DNA from: Candidatus Stahliibacteriota bacterium
GTDB taxonomy: Bacteria > Hydrothermota > Tepidihabitantia > SM23-42
Length of the DNA stretch: 13,661 bases
Direction: 5' to 3'
NCBI GenBank assembly: GCA_030613445.1
Contig: JAUWLY010000040.1
Location: 1-13,661 of the forward strand
The position numbers and the translations under genes were made by a program. The notes under the pieces were generated by a model, which saw only the letters and a program-made list of their open reading frames with translations, was not told the DNA's origin and ran no database searches. Below are positions 1 to 8,500 of this stretch, piece by piece; position 1 is the stretch's first letter, and each line of letters begins with the position of its first letter.

Positions 1-1
1 T

Positions 2-694
2 AAATCAAGGATTGAAATTGAGAATGAAATTATTAGAAAGTGTGATTTTGTAATGTCACCAACCAATAAAGAAGCTTCTGACTTGCATCAATTCTTTCCA
101 AAGACGCGCATTATCACGGTACCCCATGGCGTTGACACAAGCAGGTTCAGACCCAGCCCTAACGGACATTCGGCACTTCTTTTTGTTGGACGAGTAGATC
201 CGATCAAAGGCCTTGATCTCCTTATTGAATCACTTAGATTAGTAAAAGATAGAGCTGATATCAATATAATTGGTGGACCTTCTAAAAACAAAGAAACTTA
301 CAATAATATAAGGTCCTATGCCCAAAACCTGAAGGTCAATTTCATCGGTCGGGTGAAACATGAACACCTTACAACATATTATCACAATGCCGGTATAGTC
401 GTGGTTCCTTCTTATTACGAGTCGTTTGGGCTTGTTGGTCTTGAAGCAATGGCTTCGGCACGACCTGTCATCGGTTTTGAGGATACTGGCTTGTCTGAAA
501 CAGTTGGCAGCAATGCTGGAATACTCGTCAAGAGAAACAAACAGAACTTGGCGCGCGCGATTATTCATCTCCTTGATAATCAAAAACTCCGTCACAAAAT
601 GGGTATGGCCGGCAGAAAAAAGGCTCTTTTATTCAGTTGGCAACGTATTACTGAAAAATATCGGCAAATCTATGAAGAAATCAGTAAAGAATAG
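2..694 (+). CDS. GT4-family glycosyltransferase, 3' part (MshA-like candidate)
   Basis: The reading frame is open from the first bases of the window, so the gene starts upstream; the ATG at 53 is internal, because codons before it (KSRIEIENEIIRKCDFV) continue the usual GT-B pattern. About 230 residues are visible, mostly the C-terminal Rossmann half of a retaining GT4 enzyme. Seen: VPHGVDTSRFRP at the domain junction, LLFVGRVDPIKGLDLLIESL, the nucleotide-sugar region with IIGGP, and the catalytic E-x7-E motif in ESFGLVGLE followed by the usual AMASARPVIG. Such enzymes transfer a sugar from a nucleotide donor in the cytoplasm. The GGP motif and phosphate-loop wording are closer to MshA or sucrose-phosphate synthase-like GT4 proteins than to BshA, but the acceptor cannot be read from sequence. 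The stop lies 20 bases inside the following deacetylase gene, so the two are translationally linked. Confidence 0.88.
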   Translation, partial: KSRIEIENEIIRKCDFVMSPTNKEASDLHQFFPKTRIITVPHGVDTSRFRPSPNGHSALLFVGRVDPIKGLDLLIESLRLVKDRADINIIGGPSKNKETYNNIRSYAQNLKVNFIGRVKHEHLTTYYHNAGIVVVPSYYESFGLVGLEAMASARPVIGFEDTGLSETVGSNAGILVKRNKQNLARAIIHLLDNQKLRHKMGMAGRKKALLFSWQRITEKYRQIYEEISKE

Positions 695-1349
695 ACTCAT
701 CATAATGGCTCATCCTGATGACCCTGAACTCGCCTGTGGTGGCACCATTGCCCAGTGGGCAAAATGCGATGAAGTCAACTATGTGATCGTTTCCTGCGGG
801 GAAAAAGGTAGCTGGGATAAAAATGCCGAACCTCTCGATATAGCACGCATTAGAGAAAAGGAGGCAAAGAAAGCAGCGAAGTTCCTTGGCGTCAAAAGGG
901 TGATTTTCCTTCGTCACCCAGATGGTGAAGTGGCAACTATACCAACATTAAAATTGGAGCTCGCGGCGTTGATCCGTTCTATAAAACCTTATACCATTGT
1001 CACCCATGACCCGTGGCGCAGACAATTCCATCCTGACCATCGAGCAACTGGTTTTGCGGTCATTGATGCGATAATGATTGCACGCGATTGGCATTTTTAT
1101 CCTTTCCTTAAAGAGATCGGATTAAGAATCCACCGGCCAAAAGAACTGCTCCTCACACCTTCTGACAGGCCGACTTTTATAAACGACATCACCGCTACTT
1201 TTGCTAAGAAAATCAAAACAGTAAGGTTTCACAAAAGTCAATTACGCCAACTGCCGAAATGGGAAAAGCGTATCAAGCAACGCGCCCAGAATGATGGAAA
1301 ACTCGCTGGGTTTAAATATGGTGAGGGATTCTACAAAATGCGCGTGTAA
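672..1349 (+). CDS. PIG-L/LmbE-family N-acetylglucosaminyl deacetylase-like protein
   Basis: A 225-residue zinc-dependent deacetylase. The N-terminal AHPDDPELACGG carries the metal-binding H-P-D-D-x-E motif, and FHPDHRATG about 100 residues later supplies the third zinc ligand (HPDH). Family members remove an acetyl group from GlcNAc in conjugates such as GlcNAc-inositol, GlcNAc-malate or GlcNAc-PI. The frame is open from 426, but the ATG at 672 places the first beta strand (RLIIMAHPDD) at the expected N-terminus, so the longer version is rejected. There is no good ribosome site; the start lies 23 bases inside the glycosyltransferase gene, which suggests coupled translation. Together the two resemble MshA/MshB or BshA/BshB pairs. 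The tail after HPDH (YPFLKEIGLRIH...INDIT) matches generic bacterial PIG-L proteins, so the exact substrate is unknown. Confidence 0.87.
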   Translation: MKKSVKNRLIIMAHPDDPELACGGTIAQWAKCDEVNYVIVSCGEKGSWDKNAEPLDIARIREKEAKKAAKFLGVKRVIFLRHPDGEVATIPTLKLELAALIRSIKPYTIVTHDPWRRQFHPDHRATGFAVIDAIMIARDWHFYPFLKEIGLRIHRPKELLLTPSDRPTFINDITATFAKKIKTVRFHKSQLRQLPKWEKRIKQRAQNDGKLAGFKYGEGFYKMRV

Positions 1350-1432
1350 TTGAAAAACAGTAAAGGCAGACGTGCAATTGTATAAAATAATTGATATCAC
1401 CAAGAATAAAAAATATTTTCAAGATATCTAAA

Positions 1433-1473
1433 CACTCCTCCCCTCCCTCGATGGGGGGATTAAGAGGAGCGTG
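1433..1473. repeat. G+C-rich hairpin, candidate dispersed repeat
   Basis: Two nested stems: CTCCTC (1435-1440) pairs with GAGGAG (1464-1469), and CCCTCC (1441-1446) pairs with GGGGGG (1453-1458, one G-T pair) around a 6-base loop, with an ATTAA bulge on the right arm. It stands out against A+T-rich surroundings. No T-run follows, so it is not a classical intrinsic terminator, though it could stabilise the 3' end of the deacetylase mRNA. From memory the pattern resembles short palindromic repeats found many times in genomes of uncultured bacteria; this was not tested. Confidence 0.5.
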
Positions 1474-1504
1474 AATATTTATACAGATTTGTCAAATTGG
1501 TGGC

Positions 1505-1533
1505 TTGACTTTCGATGTTCCACCCGGTATAAT
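1505..1533 (+). promoter_or_regulatory. Sigma-70-type promoter of the beta-helix protein gene
   Basis: TTGACT (1505-1510, 5/6 match to the -35 consensus) and TATAAT (1528-1533, 6/6) are separated by exactly 17 bases. Transcription would start near 1540, giving a leader of about 36 bases with GGAG at 1565-1568, 7 bases before the ATG at 1576. The rest of the 1350-1575 gap holds only the hairpin and A+T-rich sequence. Confidence 0.7.
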
Positions 1534-1575
1534 AAAATATATAGACAGAGAATCTAGGTAATACGGAGATGTAAA

Positions 1576-3561
1576 ATGAAACATATATTAATATCAATAG
1601 TACTTGTAATTGGATATACGAAATTACCTGATGCAAGGGTCTGGCATGTACCATCTGAAATACCAACCATAACAACTGCAATTGAAGATTCAGCTCAATA
1701 TAGTGATACAGTGTTAGTAGCTACCGGAATGTATGATACAACTTCCGGTGAAGTATTCCCTATAGATATGAGTAATGGTGTAGTTTTATTCAGTGAACAA
1801 GGAGCAGATTCAACAATAATTGACGGGGATGGTACTCGCAGATTAATCATATGCGATAATACTGATAGTACAACATCAATTATTGGTTTTACATTACAGA
1901 ATGGGTATGCTGGTGGCGATACGCTCATCGATACTACCTTTATAGACAGTTGTGGCGGGGGAATTTTATGTACTAACAATTGTTTCCTCACTATTACGAA
2001 CAATATATTCATTAATAATACTGCTCTTGCCCGTGGTGGTGGTGTGTACAGCGACGGCGTTTCCTCACCCCAAATTATTGATAATATAATACAGAACAAC
2101 TATGCACAGTCACGTGGTGGTGGACTACTTTGCTCTGGCCACACCCAAATTATAAACAACATTATATCTTTAAACAGTTCCTATACTGGAGGTGGCATTG
2201 CCTGCGAAAATTCAAGTACAGCCCTAATTGAAGAAAACGTAATATTAGAAAACCAAGCAGGTAACGGTGGCGGTATTGCATCGTTGAGTTCATCAATACA
2301 TATTATAAATAATAAAATATTGGCGAATTCTGCTCAAAATGGCGGTGGTGTTTTTTGTAACAGCTCTACAGATACTATCGAACGTAACATAATAGAAGAA
2401 AATAGTGCCAGTGATGGTGCCGGACTTTTTCTTGCTATGTCTAATAATAGCAGAATTGCACAAAATGTAATAGCATACAATATAACATCTTACCAAGGAA
2501 GTGCAATAACTCCTACTTTTTCCTATTGTTCAATTACCGGCAATACCATAGTGAGCAACTTCAATGATGAAACTGATCTAGATGCAGTTTTTCTCAAGGA
2601 CTACGCACAAGAAATTACTTATAATGCAATAATGGATAACTGCTGTGGTGTTTTTATTCACAACGTAAACTGCAGTGGTGCTCTAATAAATAACAACAAT
2701 ATCTATTTTAATACCTATCAAACATATGATTATGATATACGAAATTTCAGTATAATAAATGGTGGTATAGATGCTCGCTATAACTGGTGGAACACTACTG
2801 ATTCAACTACAATTGCTTCATATATTTATGAATACTACGGTCCCGGACGCGTGCTTTTTGTCCCATTCCTCGAAGTTCCAGAACCAAATGCACCTGGAGA
2901 ACCATCATCTGTTAATTCAGTTGTAGTAATGAGTGATAGTACGTATACTACGCCTCTTACCCAACCTGTCATAATAGGAGACACACTCTATATACAATTA
3001 GAAGGTACGGATTGGAATTCTTCATACATTGATCCGGCAATGGTAATTCTTACAAGTAATTTGGATACTTACGGCATTGGTGTTGCATTAATTGAAACAG
3101 ACACAGCTACCGGTATCCACCGAGGCAAGGCATATGTTGCAACTGCAAGCTATGATCTTTTGAATAAAATTGGGGTTTATCAACAGGATACTATAATTGT
3201 TTATGCTAATGTGGATATTACAAAATGTGATACAGTCATTGTTGGCGGAGGAGACATCACAGAAACAAAGAGTAGCGAATCAGCAAGTAGAATTCTGCTT
3301 CAAAATTCTCCGAACCCGTTCCATTCTTCGACCAATATTCGATATTCAGTAACAAAGGAGTCTTTTATTTCATTAAAAATTTATAATACTTATGGTAGAT
3401 TCGTAGAAACACTGGTCAATACAATTCAACAACCAGGTCATTATATAGTTAAATGGAATAGTAGAGATAAAAACAATAAAAAACTTCCATTTGGCGTGTA
3501 CTTCCTCAGGTTCGAATCAGAAAGTCACCATCAAATAGAAAAGATGGTTTTAATAAGATAG
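1576..3561 (+). CDS. Secreted right-handed beta-helix protein with T9SS-like C-terminal sorting tail
   Basis: 661 residues. A short signal-peptide-like N-terminus (MKHILISIVLVIGYTKLPDA) is followed by the typical opening of parallel beta-helix surface proteins (IPTITTAIEDSAQYSDTVLV, then STIIDGDGTRRLI). Residues from about 110 to 400 are helix coils of roughly 23-28 residues with GGG turns (RGGGVYS, RGGGLLC, TGGGIAC, NGGGIAS, NGGGVFC) and many Asn residues forming ladders (NNI, ENVILEN). An Ig-like region (about 440-560) leads to a C-terminal domain of about 90 residues: LLQNSPNPFHSSTNIRYSV, LKIYNTYGRFVETLV, LPFGVYFLRF, KMVLIR. This is the FlgD-Ig/Por-secretion-tail type used for type IX export and surface attachment. 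Such helices often bind or cleave polysaccharide, but no catalytic residues are recognisable. It has its own promoter and Shine-Dalgarno site, and is more A+T-rich than its neighbours. Confidence 0.85.
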   Translation: MKHILISIVLVIGYTKLPDARVWHVPSEIPTITTAIEDSAQYSDTVLVATGMYDTTSGEVFPIDMSNGVVLFSEQGADSTIIDGDGTRRLIICDNTDSTTSIIGFTLQNGYAGGDTLIDTTFIDSCGGGILCTNNCFLTITNNIFINNTALARGGGVYSDGVSSPQIIDNIIQNNYAQSRGGGLLCSGHTQIINNIISLNSSYTGGGIACENSSTALIEENVILENQAGNGGGIASLSSSIHIINNKILANSAQNGGGVFCNSSTDTIERNIIEENSASDGAGLFLAMSNNSRIAQNVIAYNITSYQGSAITPTFSYCSITGNTIVSNFNDETDLDAVFLKDYAQEITYNAIMDNCCGVFIHNVNCSGALINNNNIYFNTYQTYDYDIRNFSIINGGIDARYNWWNTTDSTTIASYIYEYYGPGRVLFVPFLEVPEPNAPGEPSSVNSVVVMSDSTYTTPLTQPVIIGDTLYIQLEGTDWNSSYIDPAMVILTSNLDTYGIGVALIETDTATGIHRGKAYVATASYDLLNKIGVYQQDTIIVYANVDITKCDTVIVGGGDITETKSSESASRILLQNSPNPFHSSTNIRYSVTKESFISLKIYNTYGRFVETLVNTIQQPGHYIVKWNSRDKNNKKLPFGVYFLRFESESHHQIEKMVLIR

Positions 3562-3627
3562 CACAATACTTACTGTGATCGTAGAAAGATATTACTGCTT
3601 CTTATCTCACAGGGCATTTTTCTGCCA

Positions 3628-3764
3628 CATCGAATGATCGTAACCGCACCGAGTTTTGTTTCTGAAATATCGGATCGTAAGATCATTGATGAAATTTTTT
3701 TGATAAATATGGAAAACTCAGGGGTTATGAACTTGCCGAAGGTTTCTACAGGATGTTTGTGTAG
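3628..3764 (+). pseudogene. Decayed C-terminal fragment of a second PIG-L/LmbE deacetylase
   Basis: Codons 3702-3764 read DKYGKLRGYELAEGFYRMFV and a stop. The last 17 residues match the end of the intact deacetylase (GKLAGFKYGEGFYKMRV) at 10 positions, and both genes stop directly after that Val. In another frame just upstream, 3643-3690 reads TAPSFVSEISDRKIID, resembling the intact protein's PSDRPTFINDIT segment. The two frames join at a run of seven T (3695-3701), where one extra T would restore a single frame; about 20 residues are also missing relative to the intact protein. There is no start, no zinc motif and no upstream part. The C-terminal match is what the sequence shows; the upstream extension is weaker inference. 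It fills most of the 242-base gap before the transporter gene. Confidence 0.5.
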
Positions 3765-3770
3765 TTTGTG

Positions 3771-3798
3771 TTGTAATAGCAGATATTGTAGATATAAT
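3771..3798 (+). promoter_or_regulatory. Promoter of the EamA transporter, probably giving a leaderless mRNA
   Basis: TATAAT (3793-3798, perfect -10) ends 5 bases before the ATG at 3804; TTGTAA (3771-3776, 4/6) lies 16 bases upstream. Transcription normally starts about 7 bases after the -10 box, which falls on the start codon. No purine-rich ribosome site exists in the bases before the ATG, which agrees with leaderless translation. Confidence 0.5.
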
Positions 3799-3803
3799 AC
3801 CTG

Positions 3804-4700
3804 ATGGACTCATCCATCCCATATCTGGGTGAAGGTTTTGCCCTGCTCACCGCTGTGGTCTGGGCATTTGCAGTTGTTCTGTTCAGAAAAAGCGGCGAAA
3901 CAGTTCACCCTATCGCTCTTAATTTATTCAAGAACTCATTGGCAGTTCTCCTATTCACCGCGACCATATGGCTCTTTGGTGGAACTTTACTGCATCCAGC
4001 CCCTGCACGTATCTACATACTTTTATTGTTAAGTGGAGCAATCGGTATAGGAATTGGCGATACACTTTTTTTTAAATGCCTGAATTTACTCGGAGCTGGT
4101 CTAACTGCGATTGTTGACTGCCTCTACAGTCCCTTCATAATCGGCTTGTCTGTTGTTTGGTTGAGAGAAAGTCTCACGTTAGTACAGATAGTAGGAGCGC
4201 TCGTAATCATATCTGCAATTATGATTGCCACCGGTATAACGGGAAAAGAAACAATCAGCCGTAGAAATATGGTTAGGGGAATTATCTATGGCGTACTGGG
4301 GCTGGTCGCCATGGCTGTGAGTATCGTTACGATCAAACCCCTGCTTGAGCAATCACCTCTCTTATGGGCAACCGAGATCCGTCTGTGTGGTGGGATGGTG
4401 GTTCTTATCCCCATTCTCATACTTCATCCGAAAAGGCGCACCATTGTCGCCTCACTCTTCTCACAACATAGCTGGATCTACACGCTTTTAGGTTCATTTT
4501 TTGGCGCGTATGTGGCTATGTTTGTATGGCTGGCAGGGATGAAATACACCCAAGCATCAATAGCCTCAGCATTGAATCAGACAAGCACTATCTTCATATT
4601 TATCTTTGCAGCGATTTTCTTGAAAGAAACGATTACATTGGGGCGCACAATAGGAATCATTCTTGCTTTTTTCGGAGCCTTCCTTGTTTTGTTTGGGTGA
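3804..4700 (+). CDS. EamA/DMT-superfamily transporter (10-TM)
   Basis: 298 residues, almost entirely hydrophobic, with the two-fold repeat of the drug/metabolite transporter superfamily: the first EamA unit spans about 8-142 (GFALLTAVVWAFAVVLFRK ... GALVIISAIMIATG), the second about 157-297 (RGIIYGVLGLVAMAVSIVTIK ... IGIILAFFGAFLVLF). Each unit ends with the characteristic glutamate before a helix (WLRESLTLVQIVGALVI; FLKETITLGRTIGIILA). Inner-membrane proteins of this family export or exchange small metabolites such as amino acids or nucleotide sugars; the substrate cannot be inferred here. The start is set by the family's usual N-terminus just before the first helix. It is convergent with the ftsY gene, with 48 bases between the stops and no evident terminator hairpin. 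Confidence 0.88.
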   Translation: MDSSIPYLGEGFALLTAVVWAFAVVLFRKSGETVHPIALNLFKNSLAVLLFTATIWLFGGTLLHPAPARIYILLLLSGAIGIGIGDTLFFKCLNLLGAGLTAIVDCLYSPFIIGLSVVWLRESLTLVQIVGALVIISAIMIATGITGKETISRRNMVRGIIYGVLGLVAMAVSIVTIKPLLEQSPLLWATEIRLCGGMVVLIPILILHPKRRTIVASLFSQHSWIYTLLGSFFGAYVAMFVWLAGMKYTQASIASALNQTSTIFIFIFAAIFLKETITLGRTIGIILAFFGAFLVLFG

Positions 4701-4748
4701 TGTGCTGGTGTGAATCTGGTTAAAGGATCTCTGGAATTGTGTGGTTTC

Positions 4749-5588
4749 TTATTCAAATAATGTTTTAACAAAGATCTCTGGATCAAACTCAACTATATCG
4801 TCGATACCTTCGCCGATGCCCAAATATAGAACCGGTAAGTTCAGTTCATTACATATCGGTATTATCGCACCTCCTTTTGAAGTGCCGTCGAACTTTGTGA
4901 GGATTAAACCGTTAATACCGATTTGCTCGGTAAATATACGGGCTTGCTGTATTGAATTCTGACCGAGATTGGCATCAATTGTCAAAATATTCAAATCAGG
5001 TCCTGTCGGTCTGAATTTCGTAATCACCTTTCTTATCTTCCCCAATTCACCCATCAGATCACCTCTCGTATGTAGTCGACCAGCCGTGTCGACCAGAACT
5101 CTGTCAATGGATTTAGCTTGAGCTCTTGATATCGTATCAAAAACTACAGCTGCCGCGTCTTGTCCTTTTTGTGATGTGACGATCTCAACCTTTGCCCGAC
5201 GCGCCCAGATTCCCAGTTGCTCACTCGCTGCATCACGATACGTATCAGCGCACGCAAGAACTACCCGCTCACGCTGCTGATATAGGTTTGCCAATTTTGC
5301 AACGGTCGTCGTTTTACCAGAACCATTAACACCACTTACCATAATGATTATTGGTCTTTCAACATCGATTTGGGGGATGCTTATACTGAGGAGATTAACA
5401 AGTTCCTTTTTTAAAATCGCAATAAGGTCATCATTGTCTTCGCCAATCCGCTTCAATATCTCTTGTGTATACTTAATGCCCACATCAGCGCTAAGCAGGA
5501 TATCCTCAATCTCCTCAGTTGATGCGCCTTTCGTGCGCGAAAACAACTGGCTTGCTTTGCTTAATGCTTGTTTGAACTTATCAAGCAT
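4749..5588 (-). CDS. ftsY: Signal recognition particle receptor FtsY
   Basis: 279 residues comprising the NG domain only; the long acidic A domain of enterobacterial FtsY is absent, as in many phyla. The N-terminus (MLDKFKQALSKASQLFSRTK) is a basic amphipathic helix suited to membrane docking. The N domain follows (ADVGIKYTQEILKRI), then the SRP-type GTPase: G1 GVNGSGKTT near 86, ADTYRDAASEQL near 114 (variant of DTFRAAA), G3 DTAGR near 167, DANLGQN near 205, G4 TKFDGTSKGG near 231, closing GIGEGIDDI. FtsY receives ribosome-SRP complexes at the inner membrane, with reciprocal GTP hydrolysis. Its ATG overlaps the end of smc by 8 bases (ATGCTTGA contains both start and smc stop) and has no clear ribosome site, so translation is probably coupled to smc. 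It is the last gene of the probable five-gene operon. Confidence 0.96.
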   Translation of the reverse strand: MLDKFKQALSKASQLFSRTKGASTEEIEDILLSADVGIKYTQEILKRIGEDNDDLIAILKKELVNLLSISIPQIDVERPIIIMVSGVNGSGKTTTVAKLANLYQQRERVVLACADTYRDAASEQLGIWARRAKVEIVTSQKGQDAAAVVFDTISRAQAKSIDRVLVDTAGRLHTRGDLMGELGKIRKVITKFRPTGPDLNILTIDANLGQNSIQQARIFTEQIGINGLILTKFDGTSKGGAIIPICNELNLPVLYLGIGEGIDDIVEFDPEIFVKTLFE

Positions 5589-8500
5589 CCAGATTCAGTT
5601 TTTCGAGATCAGCAAGTTTTGCTGAAATTATTTTGCTTTGACCAGGTTTTTCCATGGTCAACCCATAGAGGTAATCAGCATACTCCATGGTCGCACGGTT
5701 ATGGGTAATTATAACAACTTGTGTTCTCTGTGATAGATCGCGTAGAAATTTATTGAACCTTACCACATTTGCGTCGTCAAGCGGGGCATCAATCTCATCA
5801 AGGATGCAAAAAGGAGCAGGCTTGACGAGATACAAAGCCAGTAGCAAACTCACTGCCAACAGAGTACGTTCCCCTCCGGAAAGCTGATTGATCACCTTTA
5901 ACCGCTTACCTTTCATACGGACAGCAATATCGATCTTTGATGTCAAGGGATTACCTGGATCACTCAATACTAGATCTGCCTGTCCACCTTCGAAGAATTT
6001 TGAAAAAACAAAATTGAACTCTTTCTTAACTTCATCGAATATTGTGACAAAACGCTCCCGGGCACGCGTATCGAGTTCATCAATCGAACGGAGTAGACTA
6101 CTCTTTGCAGTGATTATGTCATCCCGCTGAGTAAGAAACTCATCAAGCCTCTTTTTCTCATTCTCATAAAGCTCAAGGCTAAGAGGGTTTACTTCCCCAA
6201 GCTTTTCCAGTTTACCTCTTACTTCAACGAGCCGTGATTCTGCGTTCGGGATATCTTCTTCAGGGATATAGTCTCGAAGATCGACATTGAACTTTTCTTC
6301 GGCCTTTTCCCAAACCTCATCTTTTTTGTGATTAAGCTGAAATGATTCGTATTTAAGTTGCATGATTCTATTCTGATTTTCCTCGTGGCTTTTCTGCTTT
6401 TCTGCAAGTTGATCAAAAATATCGTTCAGGCGGTGAGTTAGGTTTTCAATAAACTTCTCCGGTAGCAAAGCTTCGACATCGGCCTTCTGACGCTTCTTGG
6501 AGTCCATCTCCTCTTTCAAGCGAGCAATCTGGTGCTCGACTTCATCAAGGCTCTTGGCACCCCTATCCTGTTTAAGCACACCTATATCACGCTCCATAGT
6601 TACTATCTCAGACTTGAGTTGCTCGATACCTGTAACAATGCTGTTGAAACGTTCATTACAAACAACCGCTTCCATTTTCTTCTCGTTCAGTAGTGTATTT
6701 TGGTCTTTGATATCACGTTCAATACCCTGGCTCTTCTCTATCAAACCTCGCCGCTCATCTTCGATCTTCTTACTTGTCTCTTCCGCTTCCTCGATTCTTG
6801 TTTCAATCTCATGGATCTCTCCAAGAATTTGCTCAATATCATCTCTTGCAGCCTTTTTGTCACTGCCAATTCCGTCGTGTTTGTTGCTCACTTTCTCCAA
6901 ATGACGCTTCAGTTCATTCAGTTTCATTGATCGCTCCGATTTCCTAATATCTGTTTTAAAAAGTCGATTATTTTCTTCATCTATCTGGTTCTTTATCGTC
7001 TTTTGCTCTGTTGTAAGTCGCTTCTTTTCTTCGTTGGCAAAAATAATCTCGTTCTTTAAGGTTTCAAATTTCCTCTCATATTCTTCAAGGCGTTGACTGA
7101 TCTTGAAAAAACCGATCTCGCCTCGTTCAGTGATTATCACACCATTCCTAATAAGTATTCCATCATTAGTCACAAAACCACAACCATGATATTTACTTGA
7201 TAAAGTTTGTGCCTTATTAAAATCTTCGACCAAGAAGTAACCGGCAAGCAGGTTCTTAAGAACGGTTTGTGACGACTTAAATTCAACAAATTGCGCAACC
7301 GGAGTGAGCCCCTCAGTTATTTCGACTGGCGATTCTGCTTCGTGCGATGTCTTCACGTTGATAAAACCGAAACGCCCTTCAGGGATATTACTGAAATCTT
7401 TGGCTTTGTAATCATATATTAAATAGTAATTCAGAATATCGCCCAGGCATATATCAATAACTGATTCATAATCTGAAGTTACAGTTATATTATCTCTTAA
7501 CAGACCTTTGTTTCTGTTCTTAAAATTCTCTGCTATCTCCTTAACACTGCTCTTGTCTTTGAGACGATGCGTCAAGGTATCAACAATAAGCTTGCATTCG
7601 GCCAAATCATCCTGTCTATTCACCAAATCATTCACCAGTTCATCCAGCCTTCTTTCATTGTCAGTCAGGTTACTATTGGCTTGCTCTAGTTGCCGAGAAA
7701 GTTCAGCCTGATCTTTGACAACGTCATCCAACTCATCTTCCAATTGCTTCATTGAGCGCCGCGACGTATCTATTTCTACTTGCTGGGTATTGTATTCTTC
7801 ACTAATACGTGATAATATCGTCTCCTTGTTTTCTTTTTCAAAACGGAGTTTTGTAAGCTGATTGCGATAGGTCTGGACATCTGCCTGATGGTCAACAGTC
7901 AACTCGTCTTTTTCCTTAAGTGCTTCCGCAAGAGAAGAGTACTTGGTGTTCACAGCTTCTAATTCTTCTTGCTGCATTTGAATAGATGTTTTTATCTGGT
8001 CTATCTGACGAGTAATCTCAACTTTCTTACTGCCATATTCTTCAAGCCGATTTCGAGCATTGAGTAGCAATTCCTCTTTTTCCTTAATACTCGTTATCGT
8101 CCGCTCATTAGCAAGAGTTATCTGCCTTGTCTCTGCTTCCTTACTATTGATCTTTGTAAGCAACTCTTCAAGAAGCTCATCGACTACAGCAATGCGCAAG
8201 AGGGTGTCTTTTTTCGTGTTTTCAACCTGAGCCATTTCTTCCTTAAGCTCTTCCCTCTTTTCTTCCAGCAGTTTTATTTCTTGCATAACGGATTGTCCTT
8301 GAGCTTCGATACTGTTTCTCTGTTTCTGGATCTTGGTTAATTCATCGAGACTAATCTTGAAATCGTTCTTGAGTATGAATAGGGTCAAGACCTTGTACTC
8401 TTCCTTCAATTCCTGGAAAAGCCTGGTCTGTCTTACCTGACGTCGAAGACTTCTCAATGACCGCTGCATCTCGTGAATGATGTCTTCGAGCCGCAGAAGA

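Noticed and set aside
426..671. Upstream extension of the deacetylase reading frame
   Set aside because: It overlaps the glycosyltransferase in another frame and encodes nothing like a PIG-L N-terminus; the ATG at 672 gives the correct start.
4726..4782. Direct repeat GATCTCTGGA (4726-4735 and 4773-4782) near the convergent gene ends
   Set aside because: Only ten bases, one copy lies in ftsY coding sequence, and it forms neither a hairpin nor a recognisable site.
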